DNA of 64,000 nucleotides from contig OY764876.1 of NCBI GenBank assembly GCA_963668595.1, positions 310,001 through 374,000 of the forward strand. The letters are read 5' to 3'. The stretch's first letter is position 1. Each line of letters starts with the position of its first letter. The notes below the pieces were generated by a model. That model worked only from the letters and a program-made list of their open reading frames with translations. It was not told the origin of the DNA and made no database searches. Below, in pieces: positions 1 to 7,631 of this stretch. The DNA comes from GWE2-42-39 sp963668595 (lineage in GTDB: Bacteria > Bacteroidota > Bacteroidia > Bacteroidales > Prolixibacteraceae). Both the position numbers and the translations under genes were made by a program.

Positions 1-455
1 CTGCGTTCGCTGGTTCCGTCACCACCCAGAAGCTGTACTTCAATCGAGGTGGGAAAATCCTGATTCAGCTCCATTGTTTCGGCTTTTTGTCCGTGAATCA
101 TGATTCCATTATTTCGAAAAGCCCAGCCGGGACCACCCGGACATTGCTCTCCTACAAAACGGTATTCAACCCGCATTTTGTAGTGAGAAAAGTTTGTTTT
201 GTAAAACAGGTGACCGAATTTATTGTCGAAATTTTCATATTCATTGTAGCACACTTTTAGTAGTCCGTTTTCAACACGAAACGTGTTTTTGTAATTTTCA
301 TTCAGTTCGTGTCCGGCAAATTTGATGTCCCATCCATCCAGATTTTTTCCGTTAAATAATTGAATCCATCCTTTTTTCTTGGGGGGAGTTGCTGAACAGA
401 GGGTAAAGCAGACCAGGCAGCATAGTGCAATTTGTTTGAAAATGTTTCGGCTCAT
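1..455 (-). CDS. DUF1080 (3-keto-disaccharide hydrolase-like) protein, partial
   Basis: The reading frame starts at the ATG at 453-455 and runs off the left edge of the window, so only about 151 N-terminal residues are seen. A hydrophobic signal peptide (MSRNIFKQIALCCLVCFTLC) is followed by WIQLFNGKNLDGWDIKF, the hallmark start of the DUF1080 concanavalin-like fold, and later by a GPGWAFRNNGIMIHGQ stretch. DUF1080 proteins are secreted or periplasmic and act on, or bind, carbohydrates; some are 3-keto-glycoside hydrolases. A double cysteine in the signal region leaves open a lipoprotein. It diverges from the TetR gene, and the 220 bp between them holds the TetR operators. Family call is firm; substrate unknown. 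Confidence 0.8.
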   Translation of the reverse strand, partial: MSRNIFKQIALCCLVCFTLCSATPPKKKGWIQLFNGKNLDGWDIKFAGHELNENYKNTFRVENGLLKVCYNEYENFDNKFGHLFYKTNFSHYKMRVEYRFVGEQCPGGPGWAFRNNGIMIHGQKAETMELNQDFPTSIEVQLLGGDGTSER

Positions 456-562
456 GTTTTTAAAGTTTATTGGTTCCGAAAGATAAAAAAGAATTTTAAA
501 TCCTTCATTGTTAAATTTTCTACAAGTATGCAATTGTCTTGTTTTTAGTTGCTTGGTTGGTG

Positions 563-580
563 TTTAACCGTTTGGTTAAA
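563..580. promoter_or_regulatory. Distal TetR-type operator (perfect palindrome)
   Basis: TTTAACC GTTT GGTTAAA is an exact 7-bp inverted repeat around a 4-bp centre. A near copy lies at 638-655, just upstream of the TetR start. Palindromes of this size are the usual binding sites of TetR dimers; binding by the adjacent regulator is inferred. Confidence 0.6.
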
Positions 581-637
581 TGTTTTGGTTAAAATATTTG
601 GTGAATAAAATTGAACTTCCTATTTTTGACCGCATGA

Positions 638-655
638 TTTAACTACTTGGTTAAA
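638..655. promoter_or_regulatory. Proximal TetR-type operator
   Basis: TTTAAC TACTTG GTTAAA repeats the distal operator with the same 18-bp frame; centres are 75 bp apart, about seven helical turns. It ends 18 bp before the tetR ATG, so it would cover the promoter or leader of the regulator and exporter operon. Another half site, GGTTAAA, lies around 587-593. Confidence 0.6.
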
Positions 656-673
656 CCAAAAAGATAAATTAAA

Positions 674-1291
674 ATGACTCAGAAAAACGATACAACAGAA
701 GGAAAAATCCTTGAGGCTGCAAAGTCGGTATTTATCAGAAAAGGAATGGAAGGGGCGCGAATGCAGGAGATTGCAGACGAAGCTGGTTTTAATAAGGCAC
801 TGGTGCATTACTATTATCGGACAAAAGAAAAATTGTTTGAGGCAATTTTTTACGAGGTGGCAAAATTTGCGTTCCCTGAATTATCGAAAATATTGCTTTC
901 AGATATAGATATTGAAAAGCGAATCGATATGTTCATTGATGCTTATATTCAGATTCCGTTGAAACATCCGTATATCCCAATGTTTATTTTGAAAGAGTTG
1001 AACAGAGATGCTTCTGGTTTATTGAAACTTGTATCTAAATTGGGTTTGAATCCTGATCCTGTGATGGTAGCTATTCAAAAAGAAATGGATAACGGGCGTT
1101 TGGTGAAAATGGATCCGCATCATCTTGCCGCCAATGTTGTGGCAATGTGCATCTTCCCTTTTGCTGTTCGTCCGCTTGTGCAGCATGTTATTTTTAAAGG
1201 AGAGAAAGAACCTTTGGAAAAATTCTATGCTGAACGGGCTGAGGTTATTAAAAAGTTTGTGAAGGATGCTGTCGTTATAAAGCAAATTTAG
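674..1291 (+). CDS. TetR/AcrR family transcriptional regulator
   Basis: This 205-residue protein has the TetR N-terminal helix-turn-helix (about residues 10-55, with AGFNKALVHYYYRTKEKLF as the recognition helix region) and a variable all-helical ligand-binding C-terminal domain. It is the first gene of an efflux operon; tolC-like starts 29 bp downstream. Together with two upstream palindromes this argues for an autorepressor that releases the exporter operon when a toxic substrate binds. Ligand is unknown. Confidence 0.9.
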   Translation: MTQKNDTTEGKILEAAKSVFIRKGMEGARMQEIADEAGFNKALVHYYYRTKEKLFEAIFYEVAKFAFPELSKILLSDIDIEKRIDMFIDAYIQIPLKHPYIPMFILKELNRDASGLLKLVSKLGLNPDPVMVAIQKEMDNGRLVKMDPHHLAANVVAMCIFPFAVRPLVQHVIFKGEKEPLEKFYAERAEVIKKFVKDAVVIKQI

Positions 1292-1320
1292 ATATGTCAG
1301 GCCATTAACAATATATAGCA

Positions 1321-2583
1321 ATGAAAACAATTAAACGAATGTTACTCTTATTTCTGCTGCCATGGCAAATAGCTCTGGCACAGGAAGCTGTTACGCTCGA
1401 TAAGTGTCAGCAGTGGGCGCGTGAAAACCACCCGGTGTTGACACAGAAAGGTCTTTATTCGCAGGCAAGCGAGTTGAAAATAGCCAATGATGCAACGGCT
1501 TATTTGCCCCAGGTAACCCTGAACGGGCAGGCAACTTATCAGTCGGATGTAACAAAGCTGGGGATTTCGCTCCCTAATGTCAGCATCAAACCAGTTGATA
1601 AAGATCAGTACAAATTTTATTTCGATCTGAAACAAATGATTTGGGATGGCGGAGTTTCGCAAGCGAAAGCTTTGCTCGATCAGGCAGAAAATGAAAGTAA
1701 TCAATCGCAGGTTGAAGTGGATTTGTTTCAGGTAAAAAGTCGTATCAATCAGTTTTTCTTTACTTCGTTTCTGGTTCAGGAAAACCTGAAAATTCTCGAA
1801 AAGAAAAAAGAAACACTGGCAGAACGGCGCAAAATTCTGGATTCAGGAGTGAAAAACGGAATGGTGATTGAAGCAGAACTGGATCAGTTGATTGCCGAAC
1901 AGTTGAAAACGGATCAGGACATGCTCGATCTGGAAACAAACCGGCAAACAGTGCTGGCTGCAATGGCTATTCTGACAGGGAAGCCCATCGACACGTTTGA
2001 TAATATGCAATTGAAAAGCAGTCAGTTTGCAACGGATAATCCAATAAAACGTCCGGAGTTATCTTTATTTGAACGTCAAACCGATCAGCTTTCGGTTTCG
2101 TCCGATTTATTGCAAAAACAGCGTAATCCGAAATTCTACGGATTTGGTCAGGCTGGTTACGGCAAGCCCGGACTGAATATGCTGAGCACCAAATTTGATA
2201 CGTATTACATGCTTGGACTTGGGATGAGCTGGAATGTGTTCGACTGGAAAAATGTAAAACGTCAGCAGGAATTACTTCAGGTTCAGCAACAGCTAATCGA
2301 TACGCGTCGTCAGGATTTTGTGCGGAACATTGATGTGGCTTCCGATCAGCAATCGCGGCAGATTAATTTACTGGAGCAGACACTGAAACGGGATCAGGAA
2401 TTGATCGCTGTGCGTGAACGTATCACCCGCAGTTCGTCGTCGAAGCTTGAGAATGGCGCAATCACTGCTGCCGATTATATTCAGGATTTGAATGCTGAAA
2501 TTACAGCCCGGCTTACCCTTGAAACACATAAAATCAGACTGGAAGAGGTAAAAGCGAATTACCTGTTAACACGGGGAAATTAG
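1321..2583 (+). CDS. TolC family outer membrane efflux protein
   Basis: A 420-residue protein with a cleavable signal peptide (residues 1-20, ending ALA before QEAVTL) and two long heptad-rich helical segments (about 95-210 and 310-415) typical of TolC/OEP proteins, which trimerise as an outer membrane channel plus periplasmic tunnel. The repeated LEKKKETLAERRKIL-like coiled coil fits. It is the outer membrane part of the tripartite exporter whose periplasmic adaptor, ATPases and permeases follow. Confidence 0.9.
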   Translation: MKTIKRMLLLFLLPWQIALAQEAVTLDKCQQWARENHPVLTQKGLYSQASELKIANDATAYLPQVTLNGQATYQSDVTKLGISLPNVSIKPVDKDQYKFYFDLKQMIWDGGVSQAKALLDQAENESNQSQVEVDLFQVKSRINQFFFTSFLVQENLKILEKKKETLAERRKILDSGVKNGMVIEAELDQLIAEQLKTDQDMLDLETNRQTVLAAMAILTGKPIDTFDNMQLKSSQFATDNPIKRPELSLFERQTDQLSVSSDLLQKQRNPKFYGFGQAGYGKPGLNMLSTKFDTYYMLGLGMSWNVFDWKNVKRQQELLQVQQQLIDTRRQDFVRNIDVASDQQSRQINLLEQTLKRDQELIAVRERITRSSSSKLENGAITAADYIQDLNAEITARLTLETHKIRLEEVKANYLLTRGN

Positions 2584-2662
2584 TTTCAGTTTGTAAAAAC
2601 ACAAGGATGACCAATTGGTTGTTCGTTGTGGCTTGTTAAAACAATAATAAAAAATAAGAAAT

Positions 2663-2760
2663 ATGAAACGAACATGGTTCGCAAAAAGCACAAACACGCA
2701 TGAACCTTTTCATGTGACTCCGATAGCTATCGGAACCATCCGACCATTAAAAAATAATTT
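2663..2760 (+). repeat. Intergenic repeat with CCGATAGCTATCGG palindrome, copy 1
   Basis: Sequence upstream of the adaptor gene resembles 5991-6090. Both begin ATGAAAYGAACAT, carry a perfect palindrome (here TCCGATAGCTATCGGA at 2719-2734), then ACCATYYGACMATTAAAAA. The repeat is open in frame with the adaptor, which creates a spurious N-terminal extension. Confidence 0.5.
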
Positions 2761-2767
2761 TGAACGG

Positions 2768-3646
2768 ATGAAAATCAGCTATTTACTTGGATTATCGTTG
2801 GTGTTGCTGGTTGCCTGCTCCGGAAATAATGACCGTTCGGATGCTTATGGGACATTTGAGGCTGACGAAACCATTGTTTCTTCGGAAGCAAACGGAAAGT
2901 TAATTGAATTTACATCCGGGCAAGGGCAAAAACTAACCGCAGGAGAATCAATCGGATTGGTTGATACCATTCAGTTAAGTTTGCAATTGGCACAACTTCG
3001 AGCACAGCGCGAAGCTGTTTTAAGCAAAAAAACAAATGTATCGGCACAGATTGATGTAGTAAAAGAACAATTGAAAACGCTCGGAATCACTCATGGCCGC
3101 ATCGAAAAAATGTTTGCAGACAAAGCAGCAACACAACAGCAGTTGGACGATATTGACGGTCAGGTGCGGGTTTCAAAACGTCAGATTGAAAGTCTGAATA
3201 CACAGTTTACCATGATTACCCACGAAGCAGATGTAACTACGGCTCAGATTGCTGTTACTGAAAATCAGTTGGAGAAGTGCCGGATCAGTAGTCCGATCAG
3301 TGGAACGGTTCTTGAAAAATATGTGGAGGCTGGCGAAATGCTGACGGTGGGCAAGCCGGTTATTAAATTGGCCGATCTGTCGAGTCTCGATCTTCGGGTT
3401 TATGTTAGCGGGGCTCAGTTGCCGTCGATTCGCGAAGGTCAGCAGGTTGAGGTGCTAATCGATCAGGATAAAACAAATAATCAGAAACTAAGCGGAGTTG
3501 TGAGCTGGATTTCGCCGGAAGCTGAATTTACGCCGAAAATTATCCAAACCAAGGAGGAGCGGGTGAAATTGGTCTATGCCATTAAGGTAAAAGTTGCTAA
3601 CGATGGCCGTCTGAAAATCGGAATGCCGGGTGAAGTAAATTTTTAA
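2768..3646 (+). CDS. HlyD-type periplasmic adaptor lipoprotein (membrane fusion protein)
   Basis: I start the protein at the ATG at 2768 because it opens a clear lipoprotein signal (MKISYLLGLSLVLLVACSG, lipobox LVAC); an upstream in-frame ATG at 2663 only reads through a repeat. The 292-residue product has a split biotinyl-lipoyl domain flanking an alpha-helical hairpin (about 75-170; Q-rich coiled coil) and a beta-barrel (SSPISGTVLEKYVEAGEML). It would link the inner membrane ABC transporter to TolC. It most resembles the YhiI/YbhG adaptors that pair with RbbA/YbhF-type ATPases. Confidence 0.85.
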   Translation: MKISYLLGLSLVLLVACSGNNDRSDAYGTFEADETIVSSEANGKLIEFTSGQGQKLTAGESIGLVDTIQLSLQLAQLRAQREAVLSKKTNVSAQIDVVKEQLKTLGITHGRIEKMFADKAATQQQLDDIDGQVRVSKRQIESLNTQFTMITHEADVTTAQIAVTENQLEKCRISSPISGTVLEKYVEAGEMLTVGKPVIKLADLSSLDLRVYVSGAQLPSIREGQQVEVLIDQDKTNNQKLSGVVSWISPEAEFTPKIIQTKEERVKLVYAIKVKVANDGRLKIGMPGEVNF

Positions 3647-3681
3647 GCCCCATCTAACTTCCCCGGAGGGGAAGGATTTTG

Positions 3682-4668
3682 ATGAACACAAAAACTGAGG
3701 CAGAAATGAAAGCAAATAACAAACAAGAGCATTCTGTTACCCCTCCATTGGAGGGGAAAGGGGAGGCTGTAACTGTCCAACACATAACCAAACAATACAA
3801 GGATGTTCTGGCTGTTGACGATGTTTCTTTTTCGGTTGAAAAAGGAGAATTGTTTGGGCTAATTGGCCCGGATGGCGCAGGAAAAACAACGTTGATGCGT
3901 ATGCTGATGACTTTGTTGTTGCCGACATCAGGAGAAGCTTCAATGGCTGGGCTTGATATTCGTGCAAAGTTCAAGGAAATACGGCAACTGGTGGGCTACA
4001 TGCCTGGGCGTTTTTCGTTGTATCAGGACTTGTCGGTTGAAGAAAACCTGCAATTTTTCGCCACAGTATTTGGAACTACAGTTGAAGAGAATTACGATCT
4101 GATCAAGGATATTTATGTTCAGATTGAGCCATTTAAAAAGCGTTTGGCCGGAAGACTTTCGGGGGGAATGAAGCAAAAACTGGCTTTGTCGTGTGCGCTG
4201 ATTCATAAACCGGAAATACTGGTGCTTGACGAACCAACAACGGGTGTGGATGTGGTATCGCGCAAAGAATTCTGGGATATGCTGAAACGTCTGCAAAAGC
4301 AGGGGATTACCATTCTTGTTTCAACGCCGTACATGGATGAAGCGACGCTTTGCGATCGTGTTGCACTGATGCAGAAAGGCCGAATTCTGACCATTGATAG
4401 TCCGCAGCGTATTGTTGAGAATTATCTGCGAACTCTGCTTGCAGCACGGTCGTCGGATATGCACCGCCTGATAAACGATTTGCGTGACTGGGAGCGAACC
4501 GATACTGCTTATGCTTTTGGTCAGTTTGTTCATGTTACTCCTAAAGATGACGAGATGGAAGCTGTGGAACTGGAACGTTATCTGCTTTCGAAAAAACACG
4601 ATCAGTTGCAGGTGTACGAGATTGCACCCGGCATCGAGGATGTGTTTATGGATTTGATGCGAGTTTGA
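3682..4668 (+). CDS. ABC exporter ATPase, first subunit (RbbA NBD1-like)
   Basis: Start chosen at ATG 3682, preceded by GGAAGGA. Walker A is GPDGAGKTT (residues 62-70), signature LSGGMKQ (about 158), Walker B ILVLDEP (about 177-183). The switch position reads STPYMDEA, so the H-loop histidine is proline. Thus this subunit keeps a good signature motif but probably a poor catalytic site of its own. The first 30 residues include a Pro-rich piece encoded by a CCCCTCC-ATT-GGAGGGG palindrome. It pairs with the ATPase at 5166; in RbbA the two NBDs are fused, here they are separate genes split by a guest gene. Confidence 0.88.
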   Translation: MNTKTEAEMKANNKQEHSVTPPLEGKGEAVTVQHITKQYKDVLAVDDVSFSVEKGELFGLIGPDGAGKTTLMRMLMTLLLPTSGEASMAGLDIRAKFKEIRQLVGYMPGRFSLYQDLSVEENLQFFATVFGTTVEENYDLIKDIYVQIEPFKKRLAGRLSGGMKQKLALSCALIHKPEILVLDEPTTGVDVVSRKEFWDMLKRLQKQGITILVSTPYMDEATLCDRVALMQKGRILTIDSPQRIVENYLRTLLAARSSDMHRLINDLRDWERTDTAYAFGQFVHVTPKDDEMEAVELERYLLSKKHDQLQVYEIAPGIEDVFMDLMRV

Positions 4669-4674
4669 GGAAAT

Positions 4675-5153
4675 TTAACCACAGAGGATACAGAGTGTTT
4701 TCACAGAGTAACACAAAGAGTAATATATAATTATGGAAATCAATAAGATTACTGAACTGATTTTAAAATGTGCGTTTAGTGTACATTCGGCACTTGGTCC
4801 AGGATTATTGGAGAGTGCGTATGAGGAATGCTTATTTTATGAGTTACAGGAAATTGGTTTACGTGTTGAAAAACAAAAGGCTTTACCTCTGATATACAAA
4901 GATGTTAAATTGGATGCTGGCTATAGAATTGATTTACTTGTCGAAAAGCAGGTTGTTGTTGAGTTGAAATCTGTCGATGAATTTACTGATGTGCATGTTG
5001 CTCAGGTTCTGACATACCTGAAGTTATCTGGGTGTAAGATTGGATTACTGTTGAATTTTAATGTGGCATCTCTCAAACATGGAATAAAACGTTTGATAAA
5101 TTAAAAATACTCAGAGAAACTCTGTGCATAACATTGTGAATCTCTGTGGTTAA
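4675..5153. repeat. Guest cassette with 12-bp perfect terminal inverted repeats around GxxExxY gene
   Basis: TTAACCACAGAG (4675-4686) and its complement CTCTGTGGTTAA (5142-5153) bracket the GxxExxY gene. The similarity extends imperfectly inward for about 45 bp on each side, built of CACAGAG words. The unit sits neatly between two ABC ATPase genes, with no break in either. Confidence 0.6.
4733..5104 (+). CDS. GxxExxY family protein (PDDEXK-like fold)
   Basis: A 123-residue protein with the family name motif GPGLLESAYEECL (about 22-34) and the PD-(D/E)xK-like core AGYRIDLLV...VVVELKSVDEF (about 63-90), so it may be a nuclease or a degenerate nuclease fold. The family is widespread in Bacteroidota with no established role. 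It lies between two ATPase genes of an exporter operon, co-directional, and inside its own inverted repeats, so it appears to be an insertion rather than an exporter part. It would be co-transcribed with the exporter. Confidence 0.85.
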   Translation: MEINKITELILKCAFSVHSALGPGLLESAYEECLFYELQEIGLRVEKQKALPLIYKDVKLDAGYRIDLLVEKQVVVELKSVDEFTDVHVAQVLTYLKLSGCKIGLLLNFNVASLKHGIKRLIN

Positions 5154-5165
5154 TAATAAAATAAA

Positions 5166-5912
5166 ATGAATCAGCAAACTCCAGTCATAACAGTTCGTAA
5201 TCTTGTCAAGAAATTCGGCTCGTTTGTCGCTAACGACCACCTGAGTTTTGATGTTTACCGGGGCGAGATATTTGGTTTTCTGGGAGCTAATGGTGCCGGA
5301 AAAACAACAGCAATGCGTATTCTTTGTGGTTTGTCTAGTCCAACGTCAGGCGAAATTATGGTGAGCGGATACAATGTTTATACTCAGACCGAACAGATCA
5401 AAAAGAATATTGGGTACATGAGTCAGAAATTTTCGCTGTACGAAGATTTGACTGTTTCTGAAAATATTCGTTTTTATGCCGGAATCTATGGAATTCGTCG
5501 GGATGATCGTTTGAAGCGAGAAGCTGAAATACTGAAAAAGCTCAATATGGAAAGCGAACGCAATAAGCTCATTTCATCGCTTCCGCTGGGCTGGAAACAG
5601 AAACTCGCATTTTCGGTGGCCTTGTTTCATAATCCGCAAATTGTGTTTTTAGACGAACCAACCGGAGGCGTTGACCCGATTACCCGACGTCAGTTCTGGG
5701 ATCATATTTACGAAGCGGCAGCCGAAGGGAAAACCATTTTTGTTACCACTCACTACATGGACGAAGCTGAATATTGTGATCGTGTTTCTATCATGGTTGA
5801 TGGTCGCATTGACGCACTCGATACACCTGATAATCTGAAAAAGCAATTCAATGCTGCCAACATGGAACAAGTCTTCCTGAAACTTGCCCGCACTGCGAAG
5901 AATAGCGAATAG
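5166..5912 (+). CDS. ABC exporter ATPase, second subunit (RbbA NBD2-like)
   Basis: A 248-residue nucleotide-binding subunit. Walker A GANGAGKTT (about 42-50), Walker B IVFLDEPTGGVDP, and an intact H-loop TTHYMDEA. The signature is LPLGWKQ instead of LSGGQ, a variant known from the second NBD of YbhF/RbbA-like transporters. With the upstream subunit it should form a heterodimer with one consensus and one degenerate ATP site. It provides energy for the two permeases downstream. Confidence 0.88.
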   Translation: MNQQTPVITVRNLVKKFGSFVANDHLSFDVYRGEIFGFLGANGAGKTTAMRILCGLSSPTSGEIMVSGYNVYTQTEQIKKNIGYMSQKFSLYEDLTVSENIRFYAGIYGIRRDDRLKREAEILKKLNMESERNKLISSLPLGWKQKLAFSVALFHNPQIVFLDEPTGGVDPITRRQFWDHIYEAAAEGKTIFVTTHYMDEAEYCDRVSIMVDGRIDALDTPDNLKKQFNAANMEQVFLKLARTAKNSE

Positions 5913-5990
5913 CAGTGATGAGTATTGAGACGTGAGTATTGAGTCAGAAGAATAAGATGTGAGTCGTAAAACAAAATTAAATATGTTCTT

Positions 5991-6090
5991 ATGAAATGAA
6001 CATCTCGCCTTAGGCGAGACCAGTCGAAATGATTATTTTTCATCATGCAATCCCGAAAGCTTTCGGGACCATTTGACAATTAAAAATAAA
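5991..6090 (+). repeat. Intergenic repeat with CCCGAAAGCTTTCGGG palindrome, copy 2
   Basis: Related to 2663-2760. It holds the perfect 18-bp palindrome TCCCGAAAGCTTTCGGGA at 6051-6068, followed by CCATTTGACAATTAAAAAT. A second small palindrome, TCTCGCC-TTA-GGCGAGA, is at about 6003-6019. Confidence 0.5.
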
Positions 6091-6100
6091 TTATACACGA

Positions 6101-6463
6101 ATGAATAATTTTAAAGAATTGAAGGTTTGGCAGAAAGCTATTGCTTTAGTAACGAAAATATATCAGGAAACACAATCCTTTCCGAAGGAAGAAATCTATG
6201 GGATTACTTCTCAAATGCGGCGAGCAGCTTGTTCAATCCCAATGAATATTTCCGAAGGTTCCGGAAGGAAAACAAGTGCCGATTTTTGTCGATTTCTGGA
6301 TATGGCGAGGGGTTCTGCAAACGAATTAGAAACACAATTAATTATTTGTATGAATCTTGGCTATTTGTCTGAGGATAAATTCTCAGAGTTAAATGTTGAA
6401 TTGGATGAAATTCAACGGATGACTCGGGGATTACAAAATTCATTGGAAAATCATAACTCTTAA
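6101..6463 (+). CDS. Four-helix bundle protein (S23/bIVP, TIGR02436 family), copy 1
   Basis: A 120-residue all-helical protein with the family signature FKELKVWQKA at the N-terminus, SQMRRAACSIPMNISEGSGR in the middle, and FLDMARGSANELETQL. Relatives are found inside 23S rRNA intervening sequences and as Avd accessory proteins of diversity-generating retroelements, where they bind nucleic acid. Here it is free-standing between an ABC ATPase and a permease, in operon orientation, within inverted tags. A diverged paralog is at 7702. Cellular role unknown. Confidence 0.85.
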   Translation: MNNFKELKVWQKAIALVTKIYQETQSFPKEEIYGITSQMRRAACSIPMNISEGSGRKTSADFCRFLDMARGSANELETQLIICMNLGYLSEDKFSELNVELDEIQRMTRGLQNSLENHNS

Positions 6464-6522
6464 CAGCGCAAACTCATGTCTCACGACTCACGACTCATGT
6501 CTCACGACTAAAAACTATTGCA

Positions 6523-7629
6523 ATGAAACGTTTCTACGGATTTGTCATAAAAGAATTTTACCACATTTTTCGTGATATGCGAACGGTGGTAATTCTGTTC
6601 GGAATTCCAATTATTCAGTTGCTGCTGTTTGGAACCGTTATTACCAACGAAATACGCGATGCCCGCATTGCCATTTGCGATCAGAGCAAGGATGAGGTGA
6701 CCCGCGAAATCACTCAGAAAATTTTGTCGTCGGGATATTTTCAACTCGATCAATACCTCGAAAATCAGGACGATATTGAGGGGATTTTCAGGGAAGGAAA
6801 TGTGCGTGAAGTAATTGTTTTTGAGCAAAACTTTGGGGAAAAGCTCATTCGCGAAGGAAAAGCTTCGGTACAGATTATTGCCGATGCTTCTGATCCGAAT
6901 GTCGGGAAATTGCTTTCGGGTTACACAACCGGAATCATTAACGATTATGTGAATAAAGATATGAAGCCGGTCATTTTGCCGATGCAGGTAACCACCGAAG
7001 TGCGTATGTTTTACAACGAAAACCTGAAAAGTGTGTACATGTTTGTGCCCGGCATTATGGCAATGATCCTGATGCTGATTTCAGCTATGATGACTTCCAT
7101 TTCGATTACCCGCGAAAAAGAACTTGGAACCATGGAAATTCTGCTGGTTTCGCCTTTGCGCCCTTCGCAGATTATCCTTGGAAAAGTGGCGCCATACCTG
7201 TTCCTGTCAATTATCAACGCAATACTGATTATCCTGATTGGACATTTCGTGTTTCTGGTTCCGATAAAAGGAAGCCTGATTTTGTTGATGGGCGAAACAG
7301 TACTCTTTATTATGATGGCCCTGAGTTTGGGAATTATGATTTCGTCGATCTCCAAAACCCAGATGACGGCCATGTTTATTTCGATGATTGGTTTAATGCT
7401 GCCAACCATGCTGCTTTCCGGTTTTATCTTCCCTATTGAAAATATGCCAATGCCTTTGCAGGTTGTCAGTAGTCTGATGCCGCCTCGCTGGTTTATTGTT
7501 ATCGTCAAAAATGTAATGCTGAAAGGAACCGGACTGGCTTATGTGTGGAAAGAAACACTGATTATTACCGCAATGGCTGCATTTTTTATCATCGTAGCCG
7601 TGAAAAAGTTCAAACGACGGTTAGAATAA
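6523..7629 (+). CDS. ABC-2 type permease, first subunit (YhhJ/YbhS-like)
   Basis: A 368-residue inner membrane protein: an N-terminal TM helix (about 20-42), a large periplasmic domain (about 45-175) and five C-terminal TM helices starting at VYMFVPGIMAMILMLISAM. The TREKELGTMEILLVSPL motif after the second TM is typical of ABC-2 permeases. Forms the transmembrane heterodimer with the second permease at 8113. Substrate cannot be read from sequence; relatives export drugs, dyes or cations. Confidence 0.88.
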   Translation: MKRFYGFVIKEFYHIFRDMRTVVILFGIPIIQLLLFGTVITNEIRDARIAICDQSKDEVTREITQKILSSGYFQLDQYLENQDDIEGIFREGNVREVIVFEQNFGEKLIREGKASVQIIADASDPNVGKLLSGYTTGIINDYVNKDMKPVILPMQVTTEVRMFYNENLKSVYMFVPGIMAMILMLISAMMTSISITREKELGTMEILLVSPLRPSQIILGKVAPYLFLSIINAILIILIGHFVFLVPIKGSLILLMGETVLFIMMALSLGIMISSISKTQMTAMFISMIGLMLPTMLLSGFIFPIENMPMPLQVVSSLMPPRWFIVIVKNVMLKGTGLAYVWKETLIITAMAAFFIIVAVKKFKRRLE

Positions 7630-7631
7630 TT

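Larger units (their letters stand above)
5915..6514. repeat. Guest cassette with TGAGT-word inverted tags around four-helix-bundle gene 1
   Basis: The left tag (5915-5967) is made of GTGAGTATTGAGTC-like words; the right tag (about 6468-6513) is made of the complementary words CTCACGACTCATGTC. They are inverted relative to each other and bracket the small gene at 6101-6463. Between the left tag and the gene lies a second repeat (5991-6090). Confidence 0.5.

Noticed and set aside
2663..2767. Upstream start for the HlyD gene
   Set aside because: The extension is repeat sequence and would bury the lipoprotein signal; ATG 2768 is better.
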